From positions 434,001-498,000 of the forward strand of contig NZ_CP151762.1 in assembly GCF_038443675.1 (NCBI RefSeq): a stretch of DNA of 64,000 nucleotides, read 5' to 3'. The position numbers were made by a program, and so were the translations under genes. The DNA comes from Yoonia sp. G8-12 (GTDB taxonomy: Bacteria > Pseudomonadota > Alphaproteobacteria > Rhodobacterales > Rhodobacteraceae). Below are positions 1 to 8,814 of the stretch, piece by piece. Positions within the stretch are counted from its first letter, which is position 1. Each line of letters starts with the position of its first letter. The notes under the pieces were generated by a model. That model had not been told where the DNA came from. It saw only the letters and a list, made by a program, of their open reading frames with translations, and searched no databases.

Positions 1-16
1 GGATGGGAACCCTGTG

Positions 17-1414
17 ATGAGCGCTGCAACCAAATTGCCACTTGATGTGGGGCCGATCCATTTTGTCGGCATTGGCGGGATCGGGATGTCCGGCATTGCC
101 GAGGTGTTGTTGAACCACGGCTATACGGTACAGGGGTCTGATCTGAAGGCCTCGAAAATCACGGATCGTCTCAAATCCTTGGGTGCGATCATTTTTGAGG
201 GCCAGCGCGCTGAAAATCTGGAAGGCGCGGAAGTGATTGTCATTTCTTCCGCCATCAAACCGGGCAACCCTGAACTGGATGCGGCCCGCGCGAAGGGGCT
301 GCCTGTCGTGCGTCGCGCGGAAATGCTGGCCGAGTTGATGCGCCTGAAATCCAATGTCGCAGTCGCAGGCACCCACGGCAAGACAACCACGACAACAATG
401 GTTGCCGCACTATTGGATGAGGGCGGGATTGATCCCACGGTCATTAATGGCGGCATTATCCACGCCTATGGCTCAAACGCCCGTATGGGGCAGGGCGAAT
501 GGATGGTGGTTGAGGCCGATGAAAGCGATGGGACGTTCAACCGTCTGCCCGCGACCATCGCGATCGTGACCAATATCGATCCCGAGCATATGGACCATTG
601 GGGGACCGAAGAGGCGCTGCACAAAGGCTTTTACGACTTCGTCTCGAATATTCCGTTCTATGGGCTGGCGGTCTGCTGCACGGACGATTCCGACGTGCAA
701 TCGCTTGTCGGCAAGATTACCGACCGGCGTGTGATTACCTATGGCTTTAACGCACAGGCCGATATCCGTGCGGTGAACCTGACGTATAAGGCAGGTATCG
801 CGCATTTCGATATCGCGCTTCAGGCCGAAGGTGCGTTGATTGAAGATTGCGAACTGCCGATGCCGGGGGACCACAATGTCTCGAATGCGCTGTCGGCCGT
901 GGCGGTGGCCCGTCATCTTGGCATGAAAAAAGAAGAAATTCGTGCCGCTCTGAAAGGGTTTAAGGGTGTGAACCGCCGCTTTACCAAAGTGGGTGAAGTG
1001 AATGGCGTGACAGTCATTGACGATTACGGCCATCATCCTGTTGAAATCGCCGCTGTGCTAAAAGCCGCGCGTCAGGCCACCGAAGGCCGCGTGATCGCGG
1101 TGCATCAGCCGCACCGCTTTACCCGTCTGTCCCACCATTTTGATGAATTCTGCGCCTGTTTTAACGACGCCGATGTCGTGGGAATCGCCGAGGTCTTTTC
1201 CGCTGGCGAAGCCCCGATTGCAGGGGCCAGCCACCGTGATCTTGTGGCGGGCCTGATCCGTCACGGCCACCGTCACGCGCGCGCGGTCGAAAGCGAAGAT
1301 GATCTGGAACGACTGGTGCGCGAGCAGGCAGGCCCGGGTGATATGGTGGTCTGCCTTGGGGCAGGAACGATCAGCACTTGGGCGAATGGACTGCCGGCCC
1401 GATTGAAGGCGTGA
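17..1414 (+). CDS. murC: UDP-N-acetylmuramate--L-alanine ligase
   Basis: Cytoplasmic ligase that adds L-alanine to UDP-N-acetylmuramate, the first amino acid of the peptidoglycan stem peptide. The 465-aa product has the N-terminal Rossmann motif HFVGIGGIGMSGIAEVL, the Mur ligase ATP loop GTHGKTTTTTMVAALL, the central EADESDGTF motif and DHNVSNALSA. Length is normal for MurC. ATG at 17 is preferred; an in-frame GTG lies at 14 and the region upstream is outside the window. It is the first visible gene of the mur/fts cluster and its stop overlaps the GTG of the next gene. Confidence 0.97.
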   Translation: MSAATKLPLDVGPIHFVGIGGIGMSGIAEVLLNHGYTVQGSDLKASKITDRLKSLGAIIFEGQRAENLEGAEVIVISSAIKPGNPELDAARAKGLPVVRRAEMLAELMRLKSNVAVAGTHGKTTTTTMVAALLDEGGIDPTVINGGIIHAYGSNARMGQGEWMVVEADESDGTFNRLPATIAIVTNIDPEHMDHWGTEEALHKGFYDFVSNIPFYGLAVCCTDDSDVQSLVGKITDRRVITYGFNAQADIRAVNLTYKAGIAHFDIALQAEGALIEDCELPMPGDHNVSNALSAVAVARHLGMKKEEIRAALKGFKGVNRRFTKVGEVNGVTVIDDYGHHPVEIAAVLKAARQATEGRVIAVHQPHRFTRLSHHFDEFCACFNDADVVGIAEVFSAGEAPIAGASHRDLVAGLIRHGHRHARAVESEDDLERLVREQAGPGDMVVCLGAGTISTWANGLPARLKA

Positions 1415-1662
1415 CAGACCCCGTTATTCTGATCGGGCTTTGGGTTGTGCTGGCATTTGTGATGTCGGCATTTCCCTCAAACGATAATCACTGGCGGCGG
1501 GCTTATGTGCTGATTGCCATTGGTGTGCCGCTGCTCGTTTGGATCACGCTGCAAGATGGGATCTTCGTTGGATTACTGGGCCTGTTGGTTGGGGGCCTTG
1601 TGCTCCGCTGGCCGGTTTATTTCTTCTGGCAGTGGATCAAGAAAAACCTTGCGAGGTCGTAA
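1411..1662 (+). CDS. DUF2484 family small membrane protein
   Basis: An 83-aa protein with two or three hydrophobic segments (VILIGLWVVLAFVMSAFP near the N-terminus, then YVLIAIGVPLLVWITL) and a basic tail. I chose the GTG at 1411 because it forms a 4-base GTGA overlap with the murC stop, a sign of translational coupling; an ATG at 1378 would overlap murC by 37 bases. A DUF2484 protein at this position, between murC and murB, is recalled from other Rhodobacteraceae. Its function is unknown; the context suggests an envelope role. Confidence 0.8.
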   Translation: MTDPVILIGLWVVLAFVMSAFPSNDNHWRRAYVLIAIGVPLLVWITLQDGIFVGLLGLLVGGLVLRWPVYFFWQWIKKNLARS

Positions 1663-1663
1663 G

Positions 1664-1951
1664 ATGACGGACCTATCTATATTCCTTGGTATGCTGCTTT
1701 GTGCGGTGATCCCTTTTGCAGTGCTAACCAAGTTGATGCGGGCAGGAAAGTCTGGCGCTGCACTTACGAGCGTTTCAATCATCGGGGCGGTGCTGGTCAT
1801 TTCGCTTTACGCGAGCGGCCGTCCATTTGGCGTTGATCCTGTGTTTGCCATGACTGTGGCCATGCTGGCCGGTGTTCCCGCGCTTTTGGGCAGTGCAACA
1901 GGGGCGTTCTTGGGCTGGCTGTTAAGACGGCGGGATGATCGTCGGATCTAG
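1664..1951 (+). CDS. Small membrane protein, paralogue 1 of 3
   Basis: A 95-aa hydrophobic protein starting one base after the DUF2484 stop, so probably the same operon. It has about three membrane segments and a short arginine-rich tail (WLLRRRDDRRI). Its last segment, VPALLGSATGAFLGWLLR, aligns with the glycine-rich ends of the next two genes, although it is the most diverged of the three. I recognise no named family. Confidence 0.65.
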   Translation: MTDLSIFLGMLLCAVIPFAVLTKLMRAGKSGAALTSVSIIGAVLVISLYASGRPFGVDPVFAMTVAMLAGVPALLGSATGAFLGWLLRRRDDRRI

Positions 1952-2001
1952 GTTTCCTGACTTGCCAAGATAACTTCCATACAGACGCTTGAAAATAAGT
2001 A

Positions 2002-2045
2002 TTGAACAATGTTCACATTTAGGTTAGTAATTGAACATCGTTCAA
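2002..2045. promoter_or_regulatory. Paired palindromic operator, TTGAAC-N3-GTTCAA type
   Basis: Two near-identical inverted repeats stand in the gap before the second small membrane gene: TTGAACAATGTTCA at 2002-2015 and TTGAACATCGTTCAA at 2031-2045. Their centres are 29 bp apart, close to three helical turns. A possible sigma-70 promoter, TTGAAC at 2002 and TAGTAA at 2025 with a 17-bp gap, would overlap the first palindrome and end just before the second, which fits a repressor site. The cognate regulator is not in the window. Confidence 0.6.
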
Positions 2046-2060
2046 ATATGGAGTAAACTC

Positions 2061-2372
2061 ATGAACAGCGAAGCATTCTTGTTAATTGGAATTTGCGGTG
2101 CGATCTTTCTGGTTTCACTGCTTGTGTCATTCTTTCTGGGAAAAGGCAGAAACAAAATCGGCCTGACAATCATGGGTATCTTCTGGGCGGGTTTTACGGG
2201 GCTTATGGTTTTTGAAATGAACCGTGCTTCGGGATGGGACGGGCTTGGATACGCATTGGTTCTGCTCTTGGGCTGTGCGCCAGCGGGGGTAGGCGGATTG
2301 ATCGGAAGCCTGGCCGGATGGGTAAGGGCCGATCACGCAAGGGTCAGTCAAACGACGCCTGCTGCGTCTTGA
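2061..2372 (+). CDS. Small membrane protein, paralogue 2 of 3
   Basis: A 103-aa protein with three predicted membrane segments. ATG at 2061 is chosen because GGAG lies 8 bases upstream; a TTG at 2031 would lie inside the operator palindrome. The C-terminal third carries WDGLGYALVLLLGCAPAG followed by GG-L-GSLAGW, closely matched in the next gene by WDGLLYAALLIGISAPSG. It sits directly downstream of the paired operator. No assigned function. Confidence 0.65.
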   Translation: MNSEAFLLIGICGAIFLVSLLVSFFLGKGRNKIGLTIMGIFWAGFTGLMVFEMNRASGWDGLGYALVLLLGCAPAGVGGLIGSLAGWVRADHARVSQTTPAAS

Positions 2373-2401
2373 TGCAATCTGGATGAAAACGGAGCAAGCC
2401 T

Positions 2402-2701
2402 ATGACTTTTGGTGACTTTATGGCCTACGCCATCCCCTTTTCTATTTTCTTTGCTAGTGGTTTTGGCACGTATTGGTTGGCAAAGCGCCGCCTTTACACG
2501 GGAATCAAATTTTTCTGGATTGCTTGGGTGCTCTTCACTGTCGGAATGCTTTCTAGCTTGTCCGCACTAGGAACTTGGGATGGACTGCTTTATGCGGCAC
2601 TGCTGATTGGCATCAGCGCACCTTCGGGGCTTGGCGGCATGGTTGGCGCCTTGGTCGGAAAGGCTAGGCAAGAAAGAGCAGAAGATGATGACACTCCCTA
2701 A
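2402..2701 (+). CDS. Small membrane protein, paralogue 3 of 3
   Basis: A 99-aa, three-segment membrane protein with a charged tail (KARQERAEDDDTP). A GGAG precedes its ATG. It shares the WDG-LYA-LL-G-AP-G-GG-G-L-G pattern with the gene just upstream, consistent with tandem duplication. Its 3' end overlaps the murB start by about 17 bases, so murB is probably co-transcribed and coupled to it. Function unknown. Confidence 0.65.
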   Translation: MTFGDFMAYAIPFSIFFASGFGTYWLAKRRLYTGIKFFWIAWVLFTVGMLSSLSALGTWDGLLYAALLIGISAPSGLGGMVGALVGKARQERAEDDDTP

Positions 2702-3623
2702 AGTGCGGGGCACATTGACACCGCAGCGCCCGCTGGCCGATTTGACATGGATGCGGGTGGGCGGTCCGGCGGAAGTGCTGTTTCAGCCTGCGGATGTGCA
2801 GGACCTGTCGGATTTTTTGGCGGCGCTCGATCCCGAAATTCCGGTTTTCCCGATGGGTGTTGGCAGCAACCTGATTGTGCGCGATGGCGGGATCAGCGGT
2901 GTGGTGATCCGCTTGGGGCGCGGATTTAACCAGATTGAAATCGCAGGGGGCAAAGTCGTTGCGGGGGCGGCGGCGCTGGATGCGCATGCGGCGCGTAAAG
3001 CGGCCGATGCAGGCCTTGATCTGACGTTTCTACGCACAATCCCCGGTACAATTGGCGGAGCTGTGCGCATGAATGCGGGGTGCTATGGCACCTATATGGC
3101 CGATGTGCTGCGCGCGGTGCAGGTGGTTCTGCGGGACGGCAGCTTGATTGAAATGACCGCCGATGCGCTGCACCTTGCCTATCGTCAAAGCGAACTGCCC
3201 GAGGGTGCGGTTGTCGTTTCCGCCACGCTTGCCCCACCCACAGCCGCGCCCGCGGACCTGCATCAGCGCATGGCCGATCAACTGGCGAAACGTGACGAAA
3301 CCCAACCCACCAAAGACCGCACGGCGGGGTCGACGTTCCGCAATCCTGCCGGTTTTTCGTCTACCGGACAGGCCGATGACGTCCATGATCTGAAGGCATG
3401 GAAAGTGATTGATGATGCAGGCATGCGCGGCGCGCAGCTTGGCGGTGCCGTGATGAATACCAAGCATTCCAACTTTCTGACCAACGCAGGCGATGCGACC
3501 GCCGCCGACCTTGAGGATTTAGGCGAGTTGGTGCGGAAAAAGGTTTACGATTCCCAAGGGATCAAGCTACAATGGGAAATTATGCGGGTCGGTCGTCGTC
3601 TGGATGAAACACCTGTAAAATAA
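2685..3623 (+). CDS. murB: UDP-N-acetylenolpyruvoylglucosamine reductase
   Basis: FAD enzyme that reduces UDP-GlcNAc-enolpyruvate with NADPH to UDP-MurNAc. The product (about 312 aa) shows MRVGGPAEVLFQP near the N-terminus, the FAD-binding stretch PMGVGSNLIVRDGG, and LRTIPGTIGGAVRMNAGCYG containing the proton-donor region, then GSTFRNP and GAQLGGAVMNTKHSNFL. This is a type I MurB. The start is ATG at 2685 or 2688, inside the 3' end of the preceding small membrane gene. Confidence 0.96.
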   Translation: MMTLPKVRGTLTPQRPLADLTWMRVGGPAEVLFQPADVQDLSDFLAALDPEIPVFPMGVGSNLIVRDGGISGVVIRLGRGFNQIEIAGGKVVAGAAALDAHAARKAADAGLDLTFLRTIPGTIGGAVRMNAGCYGTYMADVLRAVQVVLRDGSLIEMTADALHLAYRQSELPEGAVVVSATLAPPTAAPADLHQRMADQLAKRDETQPTKDRTAGSTFRNPAGFSSTGQADDVHDLKAWKVIDDAGMRGAQLGGAVMNTKHSNFLTNAGDATAADLEDLGELVRKKVYDSQGIKLQWEIMRVGRRLDETPVK

Positions 3624-3625
3624 TT

Positions 3626-3686
3626 GGCCAAAAGGCCGTGATCCGAGGCAAGGGTCAAATCAATATGACAGGTCGCAAAAGACCTG
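3626..3686. repeat. Two short hairpins in the murB-ddl gap
   Basis: The 81-base gap contains a GGCC-AAAA-GGCC inverted repeat (3626-3637) and CAGGTC-GCAAAA-GACCTG (3669-3686), the latter 18 bases before the ddl start. Neither has a T-run, so they look more like leader or processing structures than terminators. Weak evidence. Confidence 0.3.
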
Positions 3687-3704
3687 CGTTAAAGGCGGTA
3701 GGGT

Positions 3705-4619
3705 ATGTCGAGCAGGACAAACCCGAGAGTTGTTGTTCTGATGGGTGGCCCATCGGCTGAACGCGAGGTGTCGCTCAGCTCGGGCCGTGAATGTGCAGCG
3801 GCTCTGCGGGAAGCAGAATGTGACGTGATCGAGGTCGATGCAGGCCCCGATGTCGCCGCGCGTCTGATCGAGATTGCCCCCGATGTTGTCTTTAACGCGC
3901 TCCACGGTCGCTGGGGTGAGGATGGTGCCATTCAGGGCGTTCTGGAATGGCTGAAAATTCCTTATACACATTCGGGTATTCTGGCCTCTGCGCTGACATT
4001 GGATAAGCAGCGCACGAAGGACGTATACCGCAAGGTCGGTCTGCCGGTTGTTGAGAGTATCTTAGCCCGCGCCGATGCCGTGCGCGCGGCCCATGTCATG
4101 CCGCCGCCCTATGTTGTGAAGCCCTATAACGAGGGGTCGAGCGTCGGCATCTATATCGTGGATGAAGCCGCAAACGGCCCGCCGCAGCTGTCCGATGATA
4201 TGCCCGAACGGGTAATGGTCGAGGCGTTTGCGCCCGGCCGTGAGTTGACCACAACAGTGATGGGCGACCGCGCGCTGACGGTCACCGATATCATCACGGA
4301 TGGCTGGTATGACTATCACGCGAAATATGCGCCGGGCGGGTCGCGGCACGAATTGCCGGCGAATATCCCAGCCGAGATTTTTGATGCCTGCATGGAATAC
4401 GCTTTGCGGGCGCATCAGGCCTTGGGCTGTCGCGGTGTCAGCCGAACCGATTTCCGCTGGGATGAAAGCCGGGGCCTTGATGGGCTGATCTTGCTGGAAA
4501 CAAACACCCAGCCGGGGATGACACCCACGTCGCTCACGCCCGAGCAAGCCGCCCACGTGGGTATTACATTTCCACAGTTTTGCCGCTGGATGGTGGAGGA
4601 CGCGTCATGCGATCGCTGA
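3705..4619 (+). CDS. ddl: D-alanine--D-alanine ligase
   Basis: ATP-grasp ligase making the D-Ala-D-Ala dipeptide for peptidoglycan. Visible signatures in the 304-aa product are VVVLMGGPSAEREVSLSSG, the HGRWGEDGAIQGVLE motif, PYVVKPYNEGSSVGI and the C-terminal LLETNTQPGMT. Normal length. It lies between murB and ftsQ as in many alphaproteobacteria, and its 3' end overlaps the ftsQ start by 13 bases. Confidence 0.96.
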   Translation: MSSRTNPRVVVLMGGPSAEREVSLSSGRECAAALREAECDVIEVDAGPDVAARLIEIAPDVVFNALHGRWGEDGAIQGVLEWLKIPYTHSGILASALTLDKQRTKDVYRKVGLPVVESILARADAVRAAHVMPPPYVVKPYNEGSSVGIYIVDEAANGPPQLSDDMPERVMVEAFAPGRELTTTVMGDRALTVTDIITDGWYDYHAKYAPGGSRHELPANIPAEIFDACMEYALRAHQALGCRGVSRTDFRWDESRGLDGLILLETNTQPGMTPTSLTPEQAAHVGITFPQFCRWMVEDASCDR

Positions 4620-5506
4620 TCCGCAGGACCGCTTCGGATGCGCAGCCCCGCGATCCCGCACCTTCCCGCTTCGGGTATCGTTATCAGCGGATGATGCTGA
4701 CGCCGGGCTTTCGCGGAACGGTGCGGATCGGTGTGCCGATCCTGCTGATCCTCGTGATTGCGGGGTCGTGGTATTCCAAGCCTGAAAACCGCGCAGCGTT
4801 TGCTGCGACGATTGCAGAAACGAAACAGAGCTTTCAGGAACGCCCCCAATTCATGGTGCACAGCATGAATGTGACCGGCGGCGATTTGGCGGTTCTGACA
4901 GAAGTCGCTGACCTGTTGCCCTCCGAATTTCCTGTTTCCTCATTCGACCTCGATCTTGAGAAGATCCGCACAGATATCGAAACACTTGATCCGATCAAAT
5001 CTGCATCCGTCCGTGTGGGGCAGGGTGGCGCGCTGGATGTGCGGCTGACCCCGCGTGTGCCTGTGGCACTTTGGCGTGACGGCACGGTGCTGCGGTTGAT
5101 TGATGCCGATGGGGTGCAGTCCGGTGAAATCGTGGCACGCGCGGACCGGCTCGATCTACCGCTGATCGCAGGGGACGGGGCCGAAGATAATATTGCGCAG
5201 GCGCTTCGCCTCTTTGCGGCGGCGGGGCCGTTGATTGACCGCGTGCGCGGCCTTGTGCGCATGGGCGAACGGCGCTGGGATATGGTGCTGGACCGGGATC
5301 AGCGCATTCTCTTGCCAAGCGAAAATCCGGTGGCCGCCCTTGATCGTGTGATTGCACTGAATGATGCGCAAGACATGCTCAGCCGCGACGTGGCCGTCGT
5401 GGATATGCGCAATACCAACAGACCGACACTTCGGATGAACGAAGAGGCTGCAGAGTCTCTGCGCCGGGGCAATACAACAATAAGCACAAATGAGGCAGGT
5501 AACTAA
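4607..5506 (+). CDS. ftsQ: Cell division protein FtsQ
   Basis: Bitopic inner-membrane divisome protein. A cytoplasmic N-terminus of about 35 residues is followed by one membrane segment (GVPILLILVIAGSWY), then a periplasmic POTRA region beginning around FMVHSMNVTGG and the FtsQ beta domain. ATG at 4607 is preferred, 299 aa, because GGAGGA lies 6 bases upstream; an upstream TTG at 4580 has no such site. The start lies inside the ddl 3' end and the stop abuts ftsA. Confidence 0.93.
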   Translation: MRSLIRRTASDAQPRDPAPSRFGYRYQRMMLTPGFRGTVRIGVPILLILVIAGSWYSKPENRAAFAATIAETKQSFQERPQFMVHSMNVTGGDLAVLTEVADLLPSEFPVSSFDLDLEKIRTDIETLDPIKSASVRVGQGGALDVRLTPRVPVALWRDGTVLRLIDADGVQSGEIVARADRLDLPLIAGDGAEDNIAQALRLFAAAGPLIDRVRGLVRMGERRWDMVLDRDQRILLPSENPVAALDRVIALNDAQDMLSRDVAVVDMRNTNRPTLRMNEEAAESLRRGNTTISTNEAGN

Positions 5507-6841
5507 ATGGGCGATCTCTACGACAGCCAGCGGGCAATGCGGCAAATGCGGAAAGCGGCGATGCAGCGGGGCGTCGTGGCCATTCTGGATGTGGGCACTT
5601 CCAAGATCGCGTGTCTGGTGCTGCGGTTTGATGGGCCAGAGCAGTTTCGCAGCAGCGATGGTGTCGGCTCGCTTGCGGGACAATCGCAGTTTCGCGTGAT
5701 CGGTGCCGCAACGACGCGATCCCGCGGTGTGCGTTTTGGCGAGATCGACGCGATGCAGGAAACCGAGCGCGCGATCCGCACGGCGGTACAGGCCGCGCAG
5801 AAAATGGCGAATGTGCGCGTTGATCACGTGATTGCGTGTCTGTCGGGCGCGCGTCCACGGTCCTACGGTCTTGATGGCACGCTGGATGTGAGCGGCGGCA
5901 TGGTCACCGAGCAGGACATCAGCCAGGTCATGGCCTCCTGCGACGTGCCTGATTACGGAACGGACCGTGAGGTGCTTCATGCGCAGCCGGTCAATTTTGC
6001 GCTGGATCATCGCTCGGGTCTGGCCGACCCGCGCGGGCAGATCGGGAACCAGCTGAAAACCGATATGCATATGCTGACGGTCGATGCGACCGCGATCCAG
6101 AACCTGTTCTACTGCATCAAACGCTGCGATCTTGAACTCGCAGGGCTTGCGTCCTCGGCCTATGTGTCGGGCATGTCGTCTTTGGTTGAGGACGAACAGG
6201 AACTGGGTGCGGCCTGTATTGATCTGGGCGGTGGTTCCACTGGCATTTCGGTCTTTATGAAGAAACACATGATCTTTGCCGACAGCGTGCGCATGGGCGG
6301 TGACCATGTGACCTCTGACATTTCGATGGGTCTGCAAATTCCTGCGGCAACAGCCGAACGGATCAAGACATTCTATGGCGGCGTCGTGGCCACCGGCATG
6401 GACGACCGTGAAATGATCGAGATCGGCGGCGATACCGGCGATTGGGAACATGACCGCCGCACCGTCAGCCGTGCCGAATTGATCGGCATCATGCGGCCCC
6501 GCGTCGAAGAGATTTTGGAAGAGGTGCGCGAGCGTCTGGATGCTGCAGGCTTTGAACACCTGCCAGGTCAGCAGATCGTGCTGACTGGTGGCGGCAGCCA
6601 GATTCCGGGCCTTGATGGATTGGCGAGCAAAATTCTGGGCCAACAAGTGCGCCTCGGGCGCCCGTTGCGTGTGCAAGGGTTGCCACAAGCAGCGATTGGT
6701 CCTGCGTTTTCCAGCGCTGTCGGTCTGACGCTTTTTGCGGCTAATCCACAAGACGAGTGGTGGGATTTCGAAATCCCGGCAGAGAATTACCCGGCAAGAT
6801 CGCTTAAACGGGCGGTCAAATGGTTTAAAGACAACTGGTAA
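5507..6841 (+). CDS. ftsA: Cell division protein FtsA
   Basis: Actin-like ATPase that tethers FtsZ filaments to the membrane. The 444-aa protein begins ATP binding at VAILDVGTSKIACLVL, has the phosphate-2 motif CIDLGGGSTGISVF and the adenosine motif IVLTGGGSQIPGLDG. The C-terminus PARSLKRAVKWFKDNW is an amphipathic membrane-targeting helix. Its ATG follows the ftsQ TAA with no gap, so the two are probably coupled. Confidence 0.96.
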   Translation: MGDLYDSQRAMRQMRKAAMQRGVVAILDVGTSKIACLVLRFDGPEQFRSSDGVGSLAGQSQFRVIGAATTRSRGVRFGEIDAMQETERAIRTAVQAAQKMANVRVDHVIACLSGARPRSYGLDGTLDVSGGMVTEQDISQVMASCDVPDYGTDREVLHAQPVNFALDHRSGLADPRGQIGNQLKTDMHMLTVDATAIQNLFYCIKRCDLELAGLASSAYVSGMSSLVEDEQELGAACIDLGGGSTGISVFMKKHMIFADSVRMGGDHVTSDISMGLQIPAATAERIKTFYGGVVATGMDDREMIEIGGDTGDWEHDRRTVSRAELIGIMRPRVEEILEEVRERLDAAGFEHLPGQQIVLTGGGSQIPGLDGLASKILGQQVRLGRPLRVQGLPQAAIGPAFSSAVGLTLFAANPQDEWWDFEIPAENYPARSLKRAVKWFKDNW

Positions 6842-7017
6842 TGCGCAAGATCTTGCCCATCGGCCGAAATCCGGCGGTTAAGGCAAGGTTTTTGTCCAGA
6901 TTTGGTGGCGATTTTGTGTTTTTGTCGTGACCTTTAGGCATCACTTGGTTATTGTGAGTCTTAATAAGCAGTAACGGCCCGCGGGCACGGGCAATTTTAA
7001 AACAGGCGGATCGCGTT

Positions 7018-8601
7018 ATGACATTGAACCTCTCCCTTCCGGGACACGATGAACTGAAGCCACGGATTACTGTCTTTGGTGTTGGTGGAGCGGGCGGTAA
7101 CGCCGTCAACAACATGATCGAGCAAGAGCTTGATGGGACAGAGTTCGTTGTCGCAAACACGGACGCGCAAGCATTGCAGCAGTCGCGCGCCACGTCGAAG
7201 ATCCAGATGGGTCTGAAAGTGACCGAAGGTTTGGGCGCAGGTGCACGGGCTTCCGTCGGTGCCGCCGCTGCTGAAGAAAGCATCGAACAAATTGTCGATC
7301 ACCTTGCGGGCGCACATATGTGTTTCATCACCGCAGGTATGGGTGGCGGCACCGGCACAGGGGCCGCGCCGATCATCGCGCAAGCTGCCCGCGAACTGGG
7401 CGTTCTGACCGTTGGTGTCGTGACCAAGCCTTTCCAGTTTGAAGGTGCAAAGCGGATGAAGCAAGCTGAAGAAGGCGTTGAAGCCCTTCAGAAAGTTGTC
7501 GACACGCTGATCATTATCCCAAACCAGAACCTGTTCCGTCTGGCCAACGAAAACACCACCTTTACGGAAGCCTTCGCGCTGGCCGATGACGTCCTGTACC
7601 AAGGTGTCAAAGGCGTGACCGACCTGATGGTTCGTCCCGGCTTGATCAACCTCGACTTCGCCGATGTGCGCGCTGTTATGGACGAGATGGGCAAAGCCAT
7701 GATGGGCACAGGCGAAGCCGAAGGCGAAAACCGCGCTATTCAGGCCGCCGAGAAGGCCATCGCGAACCCGCTGCTGGACGAGATTTCACTCGAAGGTGCC
7801 AAGGGTGTCTTGATCAACATCACCGGTGGTTATGATCTGACACTCTTTGAACTGGATGAAGCCGCCAACAAGATCCGTGAAAAGGTCGATGGCGATGCCA
7901 ACATCATCGTTGGCTCCACACTTGATCCAGGCATGGAAGGCCGGATGCGTGTGTCTGTTGTTGCAACGGGAATCGACGCGCTGGCCAAATCGACAGTAAC
8001 GCCTGTGCCGCGCCGTTCCATGGCAGCACCGCTTGCACCCGTCGCTGAAGTGGCCGCCCACGTAGAAGAGACCCTGCACGACGCACCCGCAGCAAGGGTG
8101 GCCGAGCCTGTCGCCGAAGAGCGCACATTGTTCGAGGAATTCGAGGCACCCGCACCCCAACCTGTTGCAGCATATCGGCCTGAGCCAGCACCCCAGCCGC
8201 AAGCTGTTGCCGACGATCTGCCACCACCAGCATATGCGCCGCGCCAAGAGCCGGAAATCACCGAGGCCGACAATTTTGTTGCTCCGCGTGCAGCGGCGCC
8301 CGGCACCCCGTCGCCCGAAGCGCTCGCGCGTTTGCAAGCGGCTGTAAACCGTGTTCCCGGCAATGCGGCAGCGCCACAACAGCGCACTTCTGCGCCTGCT
8401 CCGGCTGCAACAGATGCGGACAAACCGCGGTTCGGGATCAACTCTTTGATCAACCGGATGACCGGTGCGCAGGGCGAAGCTGCCCCGAAACAACCAGGTC
8501 GTGCACAGCCGCAAGTGACGGCCCTGCGCCAAGAGCCAGAGCCGAATGAAGAGCAGGACAAGATCGAAATCCCTGCGTTCCTGCGTCGTCAGGCGAACTA
8601 A
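7018..8601 (+). CDS. ftsZ: Cell division protein FtsZ
   Basis: Tubulin-like GTPase that forms the Z ring. At 527 aa it shows the N-terminal nucleotide motif GVGGAGGNAVNNM, the tubulin signature GGGTGTGAAP and a long proline/alanine-rich linker from about residue 330 to 500, as usual in alphaproteobacteria. The conserved C-terminal peptide KIEIPAFLRRQAN binds FtsA. A 176-base gap separates it from ftsA, leaving room for its own promoter; a strong terminator follows. Confidence 0.97.
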   Translation: MTLNLSLPGHDELKPRITVFGVGGAGGNAVNNMIEQELDGTEFVVANTDAQALQQSRATSKIQMGLKVTEGLGAGARASVGAAAAEESIEQIVDHLAGAHMCFITAGMGGGTGTGAAPIIAQAARELGVLTVGVVTKPFQFEGAKRMKQAEEGVEALQKVVDTLIIIPNQNLFRLANENTTFTEAFALADDVLYQGVKGVTDLMVRPGLINLDFADVRAVMDEMGKAMMGTGEAEGENRAIQAAEKAIANPLLDEISLEGAKGVLINITGGYDLTLFELDEAANKIREKVDGDANIIVGSTLDPGMEGRMRVSVVATGIDALAKSTVTPVPRRSMAAPLAPVAEVAAHVEETLHDAPAARVAEPVAEERTLFEEFEAPAPQPVAAYRPEPAPQPQAVADDLPPPAYAPRQEPEITEADNFVAPRAAAPGTPSPEALARLQAAVNRVPGNAAAPQQRTSAPAPAATDADKPRFGINSLINRMTGAQGEAAPKQPGRAQPQVTALRQEPEPNEEQDKIEIPAFLRRQAN

Positions 8602-8640
8602 AATCGAAACACTTGTTGCTGAAACGCGACGTATAGAGTG

Positions 8641-8679
8641 AAGAGAAGGCCGCAACTGTGCGGCCTTTTTCTTTTTTTA
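8641..8679 (+). terminator. Rho-independent terminator after ftsZ
   Basis: Perfect inverted repeat GGCCGCA (8648-8654), loop ACTG, TGCGGCC (8659-8665), followed by a T-rich run (TTTTTCTTTTTTT). It ends the division operon 40 bases after the ftsZ stop and separates it from lpxC. Confidence 0.9.
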
Positions 8680-8814
8680 CAGGGGGTTACAGCAGTTCCT
8701 TCGGTTCTGACACAGTTAGTGACACAAGTGTTTCAGACCGTCGCAAAGAGTGAGTTGAGTGATCAGGTGCCGCACCCTAATTGAGTAATAACGAAAAAAT
8801 GCTGCAAAGGCGAA

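Noticed and set aside
5156..6751. Long open frame (531 codons) on the minus strand across ftsQ-ftsA
   Set aside because: Shadow frame of high-GC coding DNA; no protein motif, and ftsA on the plus strand is certain.
6880..6896. Partial CtrA-like site (TTAA-N7-TTTT) upstream of ftsZ
   Set aside because: Only one half matches; too weak to call without expression data.
7786..8655. 289-codon minus-strand frame over the ftsZ linker
   Set aside because: Composition artefact of the Pro/Ala-rich linker; it also runs into the ftsZ terminator.
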